Positions 25,828 to 34,840 of a DNA stretch of 64,000 nt are shown one piece after another. The notes beneath the pieces were generated by a model. The model made no database searches. It was not told the DNA's origin and worked only from the letters and a program-made list of their open reading frames with translations. The stretch spans positions 186,001 through 250,000 of the forward strand of contig NZ_RHHQ01000008.1 of assembly GCF_003710825.1 (NCBI RefSeq). The letters are read 5' to 3'. A program made the translations under genes and the position numbers. The DNA is from Brevibacillus fluminis (GTDB taxonomy: Bacteria; Bacillota; Bacilli; Brevibacillales; Brevibacillaceae). The first letter of the stretch is position 1. Every line of letters begins with the position of its first letter.

Positions 25828-26499
25828 GTGAAAGTGGTAAGGCTAACGAGAAAAGCTCTGATCGGAGCTGCAGCGGCAGCATTATTGTTCATAAGCGGAA
25901 TGATGTCAGGTGAAACGGTTTTTGCCAAAGCGACCCAAGCATTCAAAGGCGATCTGTCAGCGATGCTGGGCATCGGGCAGCCTCCTGCCCGCAACGATTC
26001 CCCGACTCAGGCGCCGAACGAACACGCGGAAGGATTCGATAACAGCGTTCAAGCTGCCAAAGCCGATCCGACTGTCATGGAAGATCATGCCAGCTATGCG
26101 CTGAATGCGCTCTATTATTTGCCGATTGGGCAAGATGTCGTGATGCAGGTGCTCACTCATAAAACGATCCCGATTCCCAAAAAAACGAATGGAAGCTTAA
26201 CCCCGGTGAGCCGAATCGTCCATGACAATCTCTTTTTCATGGCGGAATCCGTCGCTGTAAACGGACGCTCGAAGGCTTCTATCAATTGCTACCAGCTAGA
26301 CAGGGCAAATGACACGATCAGCTTGCTGTTTTCCCAACCCGTCCTCGACATTGCGGAAGGGACAGCGTACAGCTTCACATATAACGAAGCAGCCCAGCAA
26401 TTAACCGTGAATCAGTACAAAGACGCCAAGCTATCGGCTGTCACGAATTACGTATTGGTAGACCATGCTTTCCTAAAAAAAGAAGAGCTGGTCAAATAA
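25828..26499 (+). CDS. Hypothetical secreted protein
   Basis: About 223 residues with a signal peptide (KVVRLTRKALIGAAAAALLF, then ISGMMSGETVFA) and a mature region lacking membrane segments. No family recognised. The mature part is beta-rich near its end (ISLLFSQPVLDIAEGTAYSF, then QLTVNQYKDAKLSAVTNYVL). GTG 25828 follows AGAGGAAAGG; GTG 25834 would also fit the spacing. A strong terminator follows. Confidence 0.65.
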   Translation: MKVVRLTRKALIGAAAAALLFISGMMSGETVFAKATQAFKGDLSAMLGIGQPPARNDSPTQAPNEHAEGFDNSVQAAKADPTVMEDHASYALNALYYLPIGQDVVMQVLTHKTIPIPKKTNGSLTPVSRIVHDNLFFMAESVAVNGRSKASINCYQLDRANDTISLLFSQPVLDIAEGTAYSFTYNEAAQQLTVNQYKDAKLSAVTNYVLVDHAFLKKEELVK

Positions 26500-26523
26500 G
26501 CGGCGAACTTCGATGCCTCACCG

Positions 26524-26577
26524 AAAAAGACCGAAACCTGCAACAAACGATCCGTTGTTGCGGTTTCGGTCTTTTTT
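26524..26577 (+). terminator. Strong intrinsic terminator
   Basis: AAGACCGAAACC and GGTTTCGGTCTT arms, with inner GCAACAA/TTGTTGC pairing and six T, follow the secreted-protein gene. Confidence 0.92.
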
Positions 26578-26665
26578 CATCGAGAAAGCTGCGTTTCCTC
26601 CCCTACTAACAAGACTCTCGTTTGGATAGACTTGATAAAAGTTGATCGTATGGGAGGATGCCACC

Positions 26666-27316
26666 ATGAGTGCCAAAACGTTATCAAAGTCGATTCTACT
26701 CTCAATCGTGTCGGTGATCGGCTTCATTTTTCTCGCGAGCCTTGTCTCTCGGCACGCTCTTTCTCATTTTGACAGCGCGATCTCCGCATTCGTACAAGGA
26801 TTTGAATTCCCGGCTATCACCACTGTGATGAAATTCCTGTCGTTTATCGGTTCACCCATTCCGATGGTGATTCTATCCGCTATCGTGTTACTTCTCTTGT
26901 ATAGACATTATCCAAAACGCGCGGAAGTTTACCTATTTGTTTCGGTCATGTTCTTGACCATTCTCTCAAATTGGCTGCTGAAGAATGCTTTTAAGCGCGC
27001 GCGTCCCGATTTACACCAACTTGTGCATGAGACAGGCTACAGCTTCCCCAGCGGGCATTCGATGACGGCCTTTTCTTTTTATGGCATTCTCGCTTTTCTT
27101 TTGTGGCACCAAAGCGATCTGCCTTCTGTTCGTTTGGCCATCATTTTGGTGAGCACCATCATGATTGCAGGCATCGGCATCAGTCGCATTTATCTTGGCG
27201 TCCATTATCCGAGCGATGTGGTCGGGAGCTATTTTTTTAGCGGATTTGTGCTTGCGGTTGGAATCTGGTTCTATCAACGCTACCAAGAAAGGCATTATCT
27301 GCGTTCGGAACGGTAA
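26666..27316 (+). CDS. PAP2-family membrane phosphatase
   Basis: A 216-residue polytopic membrane protein with about six hydrophobic segments. The phosphatase signature triad is complete: KNAFKRARP, SFPSGHSM and SRIYLGVHYPSD. Members dephosphorylate phosphatidic acid, phosphatidylglycerophosphate or undecaprenyl pyrophosphate at the outer membrane face; the lipid here is not clear. ATG 26666 follows GGGAGG by about 9 bases; an upstream ATG lacks a ribosome-binding site. Confidence 0.88.
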   Translation: MSAKTLSKSILLSIVSVIGFIFLASLVSRHALSHFDSAISAFVQGFEFPAITTVMKFLSFIGSPIPMVILSAIVLLLLYRHYPKRAEVYLFVSVMFLTILSNWLLKNAFKRARPDLHQLVHETGYSFPSGHSMTAFSFYGILAFLLWHQSDLPSVRLAIILVSTIMIAGIGISRIYLGVHYPSDVVGSYFFSGFVLAVGIWFYQRYQERHYLRSER

Positions 27317-27336
27317 ATGATTCAATTGTCTAGAGA

Positions 27337-27362
27337 ACTCCACTGATCCCTCACATATACTG
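27337..27362 (+). promoter_or_regulatory. Sigma-K-like promoter upstream of the first CotSA-like gene
   Basis: AC at 27337 and CATATACTG at 27354-27362 resemble the sigma-K pattern (AC, about 16 bases, CATANNNTA). The same arrangement, CATAAACTG, precedes the paralog at 32505. Confidence 0.4.
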
Positions 27363-27395
27363 TATGGCCCAGCATACTGACAGGGGGAATCTGTT

Positions 27396-28529
27396 TTGCG
27401 CATCCTGGTTATCGCACCAGAGCAATTACCCATCCCGCCCATTAAGGGAGGATCAGTGGAAACCGTCATTTACGAAATTTTTCGGCGGGTGAGCCGGAAG
27501 CACTCGGTTGTCCTTGTCAGCCGTTCTCATCCGAGATTGCCTTCCGTGAGCAAGCAAAATGGCGGACGGCTAAAAATCGTTCGTGTATCCGCTCCGAATC
27601 GCTACAGTTACATCAAGAAGGCGCTGCAAAACGTAAAAGGTCAAAAATTCAATGTCATTCAAGTAGAAAACCGTCCCACGTTCGTCCCCCATGTGCGTCG
27701 TGTATTCAAAGGCACTCCCATCATGCTGTCGCTTCACTCGCTCACGTTCATGTCCCACCTTTCCCAAAAGCGCGCCCAAGCCATTTTGAAGCAAACGAAC
27801 GGCGTCACGTCGGTCAGCAAATTTTTGAAACATGCAATGAAGCGCCGCTTCCGAAAGCATGCCAAAAAGTTTCGAACAGCCCAATTGGGTGTAAACACGG
27901 ACAGATTTCGCCCACGTTCCCCACAGTTTAAACAGCAGCTGCGCAATCAATGGGGCGTTTCTGGCACATACAACGTTTTGTTCGTCGGGCGAATGGTTCA
28001 CGGCAAAGGACTGCACACGTTAGTCAAAGCGGTTGCCCTGTTGAAAAAACATTCCCCCAAAGTCCGTCTGATCGCCATTGGCTCGTCGTGGCCAGGCGTA
28101 CGTGCCCAAAGCCCGTATATGAAGCGGGTTCGTCAATTGTCAAATTCATTAGGCGTTCCCATCCGATTCACCGGGTACATTCCCCCAGCTCGAGTAGCCA
28201 AGTTGTATCATTTGGGTGATGTACTTGTTTGTCCATCCATTTATCGCGAGGGCTTTGCTATGGTCAACACGGAAGCCATGGCGTCGGGAATTCCGGTGGT
28301 TGCATCCCGACGTGGCGGCATCACAAAGATCATAACGCATGGCAAGAGCGGCTTTTTGGTATCTGCGTATACGAGTCCGAAAGCTTTCGCCAGTCGACTC
28401 ATCCAATTGAAAGGGTCCCCAACGTTAGCAAAAAAGCTGGCCGCTGGGGGGCGCCGTCGGGTCGTTCAATCGTTCAGCTGGTCAAAGACCGTGAAGAGAC
28501 TTCTCAAGCACTATCGGAAAATACGCTGA
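27396..28529 (+). CDS. GT4 glycosyltransferase, spore coat CotSA-like (paralog 1)
   Basis: A 377-residue GT-B transferase. It opens RILVIAPEQLPIPPIKGGSV, with the KGGSVET acceptor-side loop of family 4, and carries VLFVGRMVHGKGLHTL at about 195, then the donor-site EGFAMVNTEAMASGIPVVAS with E-x(7)-E. Start is TTG 27396 with AGGGGGAAT upstream. Similar proteins in Bacillus (CotSA) sit in the spore coat. Its near-copy at 32505 has the same layout, so a duplication is clear. Confidence 0.85.
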   Translation: MRILVIAPEQLPIPPIKGGSVETVIYEIFRRVSRKHSVVLVSRSHPRLPSVSKQNGGRLKIVRVSAPNRYSYIKKALQNVKGQKFNVIQVENRPTFVPHVRRVFKGTPIMLSLHSLTFMSHLSQKRAQAILKQTNGVTSVSKFLKHAMKRRFRKHAKKFRTAQLGVNTDRFRPRSPQFKQQLRNQWGVSGTYNVLFVGRMVHGKGLHTLVKAVALLKKHSPKVRLIAIGSSWPGVRAQSPYMKRVRQLSNSLGVPIRFTGYIPPARVAKLYHLGDVLVCPSIYREGFAMVNTEAMASGIPVVASRRGGITKIITHGKSGFLVSAYTSPKAFASRLIQLKGSPTLAKKLAAGGRRRVVQSFSWSKTVKRLLKHYRKIR

Positions 28530-28544
28530 TGATTCCAAACAAAT

Positions 28545-28577
28545 AGACGCCGGCACGTTTTTATCGCGAAGGCGTCT
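28545..28577. terminator. Hairpin between convergent glycosyltransferase and DedA genes
   Basis: AGACGCC / GGCGTCT 7-bp stem with a 19-base loop, then TCTTTA. It overlaps the end of the DedA gene. Confidence 0.5.
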
Positions 28578-29193
28578 TCTTTACGTTTCGAAAAAGAAAG
28601 ATCAACACCGCCAGCACAAGCCCGCCGAGAATGGCGTAGCTGATCGGTTTCATCCACGGCTCGATCTGGCTCCAATTTTCCCCTAAACGGTAGCCGCCGT
28701 AGGTCAGCAGCAAATTCCACGGGATGGATCCAAGGCTTGTCAAAATGACAAATCGATCAAATCGCATTCCGCTCACGCCCGCCGGAAGCGAGATGAATGT
28801 CCGCACCACCGGCAAGCAGCGGCAAAAAAAGACAGTCCCCCCGCCATACTTGGCAAACCAGGCGTCCGCTTTGGCGATATGGTTCTGCCGGATGAACACA
28901 TACTTCCCGTAGCGCTCCAGAAGAGTTCTGCCGCCTTTTCGCCCGAACCAGTAGATGATGATGGAACCCACGATATTTCCTATGGTGCCCGCTGCAAATA
29001 TCGCCCAAAAGCTTGCCTTGCCGATGGAAACGAGATAACCGCCAAATAGCATAATCACCTCGCTCGGCAGCGGAATGCAGGCGCTTTCGAGCACCATGCC
29101 GATAAATACGCCCAGATAACCAAAGGAATTGATCATGCTGGTCACGACCATGTCGAGCCAAACGCTGATAGCATGTAACAAAGCTGTAGACAC
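28561..29193 (-). CDS. DedA-family membrane protein
   Basis: A 210-residue membrane protein of the DedA/SNARE-associated (VTT) superfamily. Segments include FGYLGVFIGMVLESACIPLP, with the family E-x(3)-P-x-P-x-E region (ESACIPLPSEVIML), and FCRCLPVVRTFISLPAGVSG, the typical R-x(3)-P-x(2)-R-x(8)-G motif. DedA proteins are proton-linked lipid transporters or scramblases; Bacillus members flip undecaprenyl phosphate or phospholipids. Its 3' end runs into the hairpin shared with the convergent gene. Confidence 0.9.
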   Translation of the reverse strand: MSTALLHAISVWLDMVVTSMINSFGYLGVFIGMVLESACIPLPSEVIMLFGGYLVSIGKASFWAIFAAGTIGNIVGSIIIYWFGRKGGRTLLERYGKYVFIRQNHIAKADAWFAKYGGGTVFFCRCLPVVRTFISLPAGVSGMRFDRFVILTSLGSIPWNLLLTYGGYRLGENWSQIEPWMKPISYAILGGLVLAVLIFLFRNVKKTPSR

Positions 29194-29211
29194 CCTCCTC
29201 CTGCCCGATCG

Positions 29212-30153
29212 TTATTTCCAAACGTCCTTAATCGGGTTTGCCTTCGCACTTTCCCCCAGATGACCCAAATGGTACATATCTTCGATCGTGCGCAAGACGT
29301 TATAGTGGTTGATTGTCTCAGAATAGGTCCCGGGTTTGACCATGGGGCCGACAAACAATGTCGGGATATGGTTTTTCGGAGAAAAGTCGTCTTCATCCCA
29401 GGTGACGATCAGCAAGCTGTTGTGTTTTTTGGCCCATGTGACATAAGGGTCGATATGCTGCTTCAACCACTGATCCGCTTGCGCCACGGTCCCATCATGC
29501 ATGTCGTCCATATGGTTGGGGATGATGAATGAAACGGTCGGAAGCTTTGCAAAGTCGCTTGGCAAGCTAGTAAGCGGCATATTTACCCCGGCCGGTACAT
29601 TCGTGAAGTTGACCCATGGGTTATGCTTTCGTCCATACCCTTTCGAAGAGCAACCCGTAAACCCTACCTTCGGCATATCTTCTGAATATCCCCCGAACGA
29701 CAGATGCGCACCCATCAATTCTGTCGCCAGGTTCGGTGTTGAAAAGGAGTGAGGACAGGAATCATCCTTCACGTTTTGCGCGGAACCTGAGAAAAGCGCC
29801 AAGTAATTCGGCTGACTCGGATGACGGATGCCAAAGGAGTTGCTGAACAGCGCCCCCTCCTTGACCAAGCTGTTCAAGTACGGTGCTGCGTTTTTACCAA
29901 TGATTTGGCCAAACGAATGATTTTCCTCCACGAGGATGACCACGTGTTCGACATTCGCCGGTTTCGGCTTAGGTGTTGATCCCGCTATGGCAGACGGCGT
30001 AGAGGTTACCGATTGAGTGGCAGCAACCGGCTTTGCCGCAATATTATTGGTTGTCACATTCTGCATATCTGCAGGTGAAGGCTTGTACAGCATCACACCG
30101 AAAAGCACGGACAGGCAAAGCAAGCTGAAAGAAAGCATACGTATTCGTTTCAT
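29212..30153 (-). CDS. Secreted phosphoesterase-family (alkaline phosphatase-like) protein
   Basis: A 313-residue exported protein. Signal peptide MKRIRMLSFSLLCLSVLFGV, a Thr/Ser/Pro linker (about 22-62), then a phosphoesterase domain with HVVILVEENHSFGQIIG (the catalytic EN-S/F motif), HPSQPNYLALFSG, HMDDMHDG, TWDEDDFSPKNH and NHYNVLRTIEDMY. This family includes acid phosphatases and phospholipase C. ATG 30153 is used because it begins the signal peptide. It is 18 bases before the DedA gene and may be cotranscribed with it. Confidence 0.88.
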   Translation of the reverse strand: MKRIRMLSFSLLCLSVLFGVMLYKPSPADMQNVTTNNIAAKPVAATQSVTSTPSAIAGSTPKPKPANVEHVVILVEENHSFGQIIGKNAAPYLNSLVKEGALFSNSFGIRHPSQPNYLALFSGSAQNVKDDSCPHSFSTPNLATELMGAHLSFGGYSEDMPKVGFTGCSSKGYGRKHNPWVNFTNVPAGVNMPLTSLPSDFAKLPTVSFIIPNHMDDMHDGTVAQADQWLKQHIDPYVTWAKKHNSLLIVTWDEDDFSPKNHIPTLFVGPMVKPGTYSETINHYNVLRTIEDMYHLGHLGESAKANPIKDVWK

Positions 30154-30269
30154 GCAAAAACCCTTTCGTAGCAGATGGCGTTTTTCCTTCAAAGATACCA
30201 TCCGATTATGAAAACCACATGAAAAGACCGCAAAAGAGACGCCAATGCCGATCATCACTCTCGGCTATA

Positions 30270-31574
30270 TTACTTTAGCGGCAGAAGAACTGTGAAAGAG
30301 CTCCCAACGCCAGGCACGCTTTCGACGTGAATGGTCCCGCGGTGAGCGTCGATAATCCATTTGGCTATGGCAAGGCCCAACCCTGTCCCCCCTGATTGTC
30401 GGGACCGATTTTTATCGGCACGATAAAACCGGTGAAAAATGTGTGCAAGCTGGTCGGGCTCAATCCCGATCCCCGTATCTGCAACCATGATGCATAGCTT
30501 GGGCTTGTGGTCGACTATCGTTGTCTTGGTGGTTAGCGTAATTTCCCCTTGTTCCGGCGTGTATTTCACCGCATTGTCCAGCAATATATACAAGAGCTGC
30601 TTGATCTTTTCCTGATCGGCATGCAGCATGATCGCGTCCTGCCCATGTAGAAGCAGTCGGATTTGCCGTGATTGGGCAAACCCTTGAATTGAACGGATCA
30701 CTTGCTCCGCCATTACGGAAAAATCAAAGGTGTCCATCGATATTTCCTGCACACCGGAATCGGTACGCGCGAGCAGCAACAGATCACCCACCATTTTCGC
30801 CGCACTCTTCGCTTCTTTTTGCAAGTCTCGCAAGAGCTCATGCGAGAATGCCGAAAGCTTGTCGCCATCTTCCATCCCTATCACATCAAGCCCAGATTTC
30901 AAAATGCTGATCGGCGTTCTCAGCTCATGGGAAGCATCCGCCAAAAAATCTCGCTGCAATTCGTAGGACCGCAAAATCGGCTTCATGGCGCGCCTCGTCA
31001 AAAACTGGCCCGTCACAATGGCAACCCCCATGAAGAGCACGGTCATCCCGAGCAACACGACCAACAGCCACTCAAACATGCTCCACAAATACGAAACGTC
31101 TTTACCAAAGTAAACCGTGCCCAACATGCGGCCATTTTGAGAAACAGTTTGCGCAGCAATCAAAAGGTGCGACTCTTCTTGGTTCTGGCTTCCGATTGCT
31201 TTGTATTTGATTTCAACCGTATTCGGCTTCCACCCCTTCACGTATTCCATGATCACTTGTCGCATTTCGGGGGCAAATTCGTCACCCACCACCAGTTCTC
31301 CATTTTCTTTCACGAAGTAATTGAAATACATCCCTTGATTGGCAGCAAACGCATTATCGGGCTTCGTTACACCTGGAGCACTCGTCTTGGTCTCCTCTAC
31401 CTCTTGCTGGGTAAGCGCTTTTAGGTCCAGTTTTTGTTCGTTATAAAAAATAGATAAGAGCAAACCGAACGTACCGATGATAAAGAGCAAAAGGAAGACC
31501 ATCAGCATCGCGCTATTGGTGATCGTCAACCGTTTCCTCGTGTCCCGAAAAAGCTCTATATTATGATTTTTCAA
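30270..31574 (-). CDS. Sensor histidine kinase
   Basis: A 434-residue membrane kinase. Two transmembrane helices (about 19-41 and 170-195) bracket an extracytoplasmic sensor domain of about 125 residues. The phosphoacceptor H box is SHELRTPISILKSGLDVI at about 225, the N box LLYILLDNAVKYTPEQGE, then ADTGIGIEPDQL and GGTGLGLAIAKWI. Its start overlaps the response-regulator end by 14 bases, so the pair is coupled. The signal is unknown. Confidence 0.92.
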   Translation of the reverse strand: MKNHNIELFRDTRKRLTITNSAMLMVFLLLFIIGTFGLLLSIFYNEQKLDLKALTQQEVEETKTSAPGVTKPDNAFAANQGMYFNYFVKENGELVVGDEFAPEMRQVIMEYVKGWKPNTVEIKYKAIGSQNQEESHLLIAAQTVSQNGRMLGTVYFGKDVSYLWSMFEWLLVVLLGMTVLFMGVAIVTGQFLTRRAMKPILRSYELQRDFLADASHELRTPISILKSGLDVIGMEDGDKLSAFSHELLRDLQKEAKSAAKMVGDLLLLARTDSGVQEISMDTFDFSVMAEQVIRSIQGFAQSRQIRLLLHGQDAIMLHADQEKIKQLLYILLDNAVKYTPEQGEITLTTKTTIVDHKPKLCIMVADTGIGIEPDQLAHIFHRFYRADKNRSRQSGGTGLGLAIAKWIIDAHRGTIHVESVPGVGSSFTVLLPLK

Positions 31575-32238
31575 TGACGTACCCCACTCCCCTGATACTG
31601 CGGATCAGCGTTTTTTGGTTCGGCGCATCGATTTTTTTGCGCAGCATCGTAATGTAGACATCCACTGAATTGCTGGCAAGCTCTATGTCGCCGCCCCAAA
31701 TTCGCTCGAGGATCAAGTCGCGGGTCAGCACGGTTCCTCGGTTCCGCACCAACAGATCGAGCAAGGCAAATTCCCTTCCTGTCAATTGGATCTCCTCGCC
31801 ATCGCGCGTGATGGATTGCTTGGAACGATTCAGCCTGATTCCATCCACCTCGATGATGTCCTCCTGGATCGGGGCAAAATTCCGACGTGACAGCGCACGC
31901 AAACGGGCGAGCAGCTCGTCGTGCTCGAACGGCTTGACCAAATAATCGTCAGCCCCAGCATCGAGTCCTTCGATCCGTTCCTCCAGCGTATCCTTGGCCG
32001 TAAGCAGCAGAATCGCACCTGAATACCCTTGTTCGCGCAATTCTTTGCATAAGGTGACACCGTCTTTTTGCGGCATCATCCAATCCAGGACAAGCACATC
32101 GTAATAGGAGTCGATGATCAGGTTGTAGGCCTCTTGACCATCCGTTACCCAAGTGACGTCATGGCCGCCCCTTTGCTTCAGCATATGGGCAATGATTTTG
32201 CCAAGGACGAGCTGATCTTCTGCAAGTAAGACTCGCAT
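31561..32238 (-). CDS. OmpR-family response regulator
   Basis: A 225-residue regulator with receiver domain (1-115: acidic pocket in LLAEDQ, phosphoacceptor Asp in VLVLDWMMPQKDG, LTAKD, and the K of LVKPFEHDEL) and OmpR winged helix (QLTGREFALLDLLVRNRGTV, ending SIRGVGYVIE). ATG 32238 follows AAGGAGG by 7 bases; earlier in-frame starts do not fit. It partners the kinase it overlaps. A hairpin lies in its leader. Confidence 0.94.
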   Translation of the reverse strand: MRVLLAEDQLVLGKIIAHMLKQRGGHDVTWVTDGQEAYNLIIDSYYDVLVLDWMMPQKDGVTLCKELREQGYSGAILLLTAKDTLEERIEGLDAGADDYLVKPFEHDELLARLRALSRRNFAPIQEDIIEVDGIRLNRSKQSITRDGEEIQLTGREFALLDLLVRNRGTVLTRDLILERIWGGDIELASNSVDVYITMLRKKIDAPNQKTLIRSIRGVGYVIEKS

Positions 32239-32275
32239 ACCCGTCCCTCCTTCCTCTCCTATTTTCATGCAAGGA

Positions 32276-32298
32276 GGGACCTTGAGGTAAAAGGTCCC
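32276..32298 (-). promoter_or_regulatory. Hairpin in the leader of the two-component operon
   Basis: GGGACCTT and AAGGTCCC form a perfect 8-bp stem with a 7-base loop about 37 bases before the response-regulator start. It may stabilise the message or attenuate transcription. The rest of the gap to 32440 shows nothing clear. Confidence 0.35.
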
Positions 32299-32445
32299 TT
32301 GTACGTATCTTGAACAATCTCCACCTTTTTTAGCCTATCGCAAAGATGTGAGAATTCAAGAGGATTTACAAGCTTACGATTGAGTGGTCACCTTAACTGT
32401 ACATGACAAAAATTAAAAGTGAATGAAATAGATTCGTGTCCGTGG

Positions 32446-32472
32446 ACTTCCCTTCTTCCTCTTCATAAACTG
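32446..32472 (+). promoter_or_regulatory. Sigma-K-like promoter upstream of the second CotSA-like gene
   Basis: AC at 32446, a 16-base spacer and CATAAACTG at 32464-32472. It matches the element ahead of the paralog at 27396. Confidence 0.4.
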
Positions 32473-32504
32473 CATGATTGAGATTGCAACAGGGGGAGTC
32501 AGTT

Positions 32505-33647
32505 ATGCGTATCTTAGTTATCGCTCCAGAACAACTGCCTGTCCCTCCCATAAAGGGAGGCTCAGTAGAAACCGTCATCTACGAAATCGTTCGACGATTG
32601 AGTCTGCATCATCAAGTCGTCCTGATCAGCCGGTCCCATCCAAGCTTGCCATCCGTCAGCCGATTACAGGGAGGCAGGCTGACGATTATTCGTCTGCCCG
32701 TTTCGGGGCGTTATGCCTTCATTCAAGCAGCATTGCGTCGAGTAAAAGGATCCCGCTTCAATCTGATCCAAATCGAAAATCGCCCTACGTTCGTTCCGCA
32801 TGTCCGGAAAGCATTCCCGCACACGCCGATCATGTTGCAGCTTCACTCGCTTACCTTTATGTCGATGCTATCAAAAGAACGTGCCTCTTCGATTTTGCGG
32901 CAAACGAACGGAATCACTTCGGTCAGTTCCTTTCTTACAGCGGTCATGAAATCGCGCTTTCCTGCCCACGCGCATAAATTCAGCACGGCACGGCTTGGGG
33001 TGGACACGGTCAAGTTTCGTCCTCGCTCCCCAGCGTTCAAACAACAATTGCGGGCAAGATGGGGCGTATCTGGGACGTACAACATTTTGTTCGTCGGTCG
33101 AGTTGTTTATGGAAAGGGACTGCATACGCTGATCAAGGCCGTCGCTCTTCTCAAACGCCGCTATGCCAATGTTCGATTGATTGTCATCGGATCTTCTTGG
33201 CCAGGCGTTGCTGCCCAAAGCCCTTATATCCGACGCGTGCGCCTGCTGTCACAAACATTGGGAGTGCCTATCAGATTCACCGGCTACATTCGGCCCACGC
33301 GTATCGCCGAGCTTTACCACTTGGGCGATGTATTTGTATGTCCCTCACAATATCGAGAAGGGTTTGCCATGGTCAATACCGAGGCGATGGCCTCCGGCAT
33401 ACCGGTAATCGCTTCGCGCCGTGGGGGAATTACGCAGATCATCGAGCATGGCAAAAGCGGCTTATTGGTATCAGCTTTCACAAGCCCTGTCGCTTTTGCA
33501 AAACATATGATGGCAGTGAAAGCATCGTCGTCTTTCGCAGGGCGGCTGTCGATTGGTGGCCGCCGTCGAGCAGTGGAAAAGTACAGCTGGGCCCATACCG
33601 TACAGGCATTGCTCAGACATTATCAACGATTATCGGTTCGAAAATAG
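32505..33647 (+). CDS. GT4 glycosyltransferase, spore coat CotSA-like (paralog 2)
   Basis: A 380-residue GT-B transferase closely similar to the gene at 27396 throughout (RILVIAPEQLPVPPIKGGSV; ILFVGRVVYGKGLHTLIKAV; EGFAMVNTEAMASGIPVIAS). ATG 32505 is preceded by AGGGGGAGTCAGTT. It likely acts on spore-surface glycans, inferred from CotSA similarity and from the promoter. It lies 5 kb from its paralog with a DedA, phosphoesterase and two-component block between. Confidence 0.85.
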   Translation: MRILVIAPEQLPVPPIKGGSVETVIYEIVRRLSLHHQVVLISRSHPSLPSVSRLQGGRLTIIRLPVSGRYAFIQAALRRVKGSRFNLIQIENRPTFVPHVRKAFPHTPIMLQLHSLTFMSMLSKERASSILRQTNGITSVSSFLTAVMKSRFPAHAHKFSTARLGVDTVKFRPRSPAFKQQLRARWGVSGTYNILFVGRVVYGKGLHTLIKAVALLKRRYANVRLIVIGSSWPGVAAQSPYIRRVRLLSQTLGVPIRFTGYIRPTRIAELYHLGDVFVCPSQYREGFAMVNTEAMASGIPVIASRRGGITQIIEHGKSGLLVSAFTSPVAFAKHMMAVKASSSFAGRLSIGGRRRAVEKYSWAHTVQALLRHYQRLSVRK

Positions 33648-33673
33648 TAGCAGACCATTCCGCAGCAGAAGCA

Positions 33674-33700
33674 AAAAGGCCCCAGGTATCGGGGCCTTTT
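33674..33700. terminator. Terminator between convergent glycosyltransferase and dioxygenase genes
   Basis: AAAAGGCCCC / GGGGCCTTTT perfect 10-bp stem with a 7-base loop; T-rich on both strands. Confidence 0.9.
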
Positions 33701-33729
33701 GATCGCATTCCAGTAAGTAGAGCGCCTAT

Positions 33730-34497
33730 TTAAAATGCAAAGCTGAGATAGCTTAACGTCCCATAGTCATAGCTGCGATGAATGATTTGCGCTTTTGTGT
33801 CCGGATTTCCGCTTCCCATCGCGATAAAGAGAGGAACGAAATGTTCTGCGCGTGGCACAGCCATTCGTGCATGTGGAGCCTGGTTTTCGTAATCAGCGAG
33901 CGAATCTACATCATGGTTTTGAATGTGCGAAATCAACCAATCGTCAAATTCTGTGGCCCACGCATCCGGGTGCTGTTGGCCAAATTTCAACATGCGCAAA
34001 TTATGAACGGTAACACCACTGCCAATGATCATAATGTCTTCCTTCCCAAGGCCTTGGAGCGCTTCACCAATTTTGATCTGCTCACCGACAGCAAGGTATG
34101 GGTTCACTGAGATTTGGACAACGGGAATGTCTGCGTTTGGATACATGCGGTACAGCAGTGTCCAGGACCCATGATCCAACCCGCGCGCCGTGTCTCTTCT
34201 GACTGCGATTCCGGCTTGCTTAAACTTGGCCTCTACCATTTCGGCGACTGGTTCCGAGCCTTTTGCAGGATACTTGATTTGGTACAACTCATCAGGAAAA
34301 CCGCCGAAATCGTAAATGGTATCGTAAGCATCATTCGAAAACGAAATGGTGAGAACGTCCGTTTCCCAATGGGCGGTAAAAATGACGATCGCTTTCGGCT
34401 TGATTTGCTGTCCAAGGTTTTCAAGAAATTGGCTGTATCCAGTATCTTCAATGGCAAGCATGGGCGAACCATGCGCTAAAAATAATGATGGTACCAT
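33730..34497 (-). CDS. DODA-type extradiol ring-opening dioxygenase (YgiD/LigB-like)
   Basis: A 255-residue cytoplasmic enzyme of the LigB superfamily. Metal ligands appear in SLFLAHGSPML (His near residue 9), IFTAHWET (His near 43), GSGVTVHNLRM and AEHFVPLFIAMG. Length and motifs match 4,5-DOPA-dioxygenase-type YgiD proteins, which open catechol-type rings; the natural substrate is unknown. The gene is monocistronic, bounded by a terminator and by an AT-rich promoter region. Confidence 0.88.
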   Translation of the reverse strand: MVPSLFLAHGSPMLAIEDTGYSQFLENLGQQIKPKAIVIFTAHWETDVLTISFSNDAYDTIYDFGGFPDELYQIKYPAKGSEPVAEMVEAKFKQAGIAVRRDTARGLDHGSWTLLYRMYPNADIPVVQISVNPYLAVGEQIKIGEALQGLGKEDIMIIGSGVTVHNLRMLKFGQQHPDAWATEFDDWLISHIQNHDVDSLADYENQAPHARMAVPRAEHFVPLFIAMGSGNPDTKAQIIHRSYDYGTLSYLSFAF

Positions 34498-34736
34498 GTT
34501 TCCACCTTCTTTTCAGAGTGATAGGAGTCGCGTAGCAATCATGTATGCTCATTATGTCTTTCACTAAAAAGTTTTATCATACAAAACAAATATTTTTATT
34601 AACAAATTTATCGTAACAGAGCTGCTCGATTCAGTCAAGTAAACGAATTGTTGACTCTTACGAATTGTAATGATATTTATAATGGATAGGAACTTTCGTT
34701 TCTATATATATTCTCCAGTACAGGAGGTGTTCAAGC

Positions 34737-34811
34737 ATGGCAAAACAATGCGCTTGTGGAAAGACCCAAAATGCGCAAGGCAATTGCGACGGGTCCCACA
34801 ACAATAAGTAA
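34737..34811 (+). CDS. 24-residue CDGSH-like peptide
   Basis: A very short gene with a perfect AGGAGG 9 bases before ATG. The product contains QCACGKTQNAQGNCDGSH, which has the C-x-C and C-D-G-S-H ligands of CDGSH iron-sulfur domains; there are six instead of five residues between the Thr and the last Cys, and the usual Pro is missing. Such domains bind a [2Fe-2S] cluster with three Cys and one His, normally in about 35 or more residues, so a dimer or a metal peptide is possible. A TATAAT at 34678-34683 may be its -10 box. It ends just before a terminator. A chance frame is possible, but the site and motif argue against it. Confidence 0.6.
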   Translation: MAKQCACGKTQNAQGNCDGSHNNK

Positions 34812-34840
34812 GCCGATGATGGGCACCTTTCGCCCAGGCA

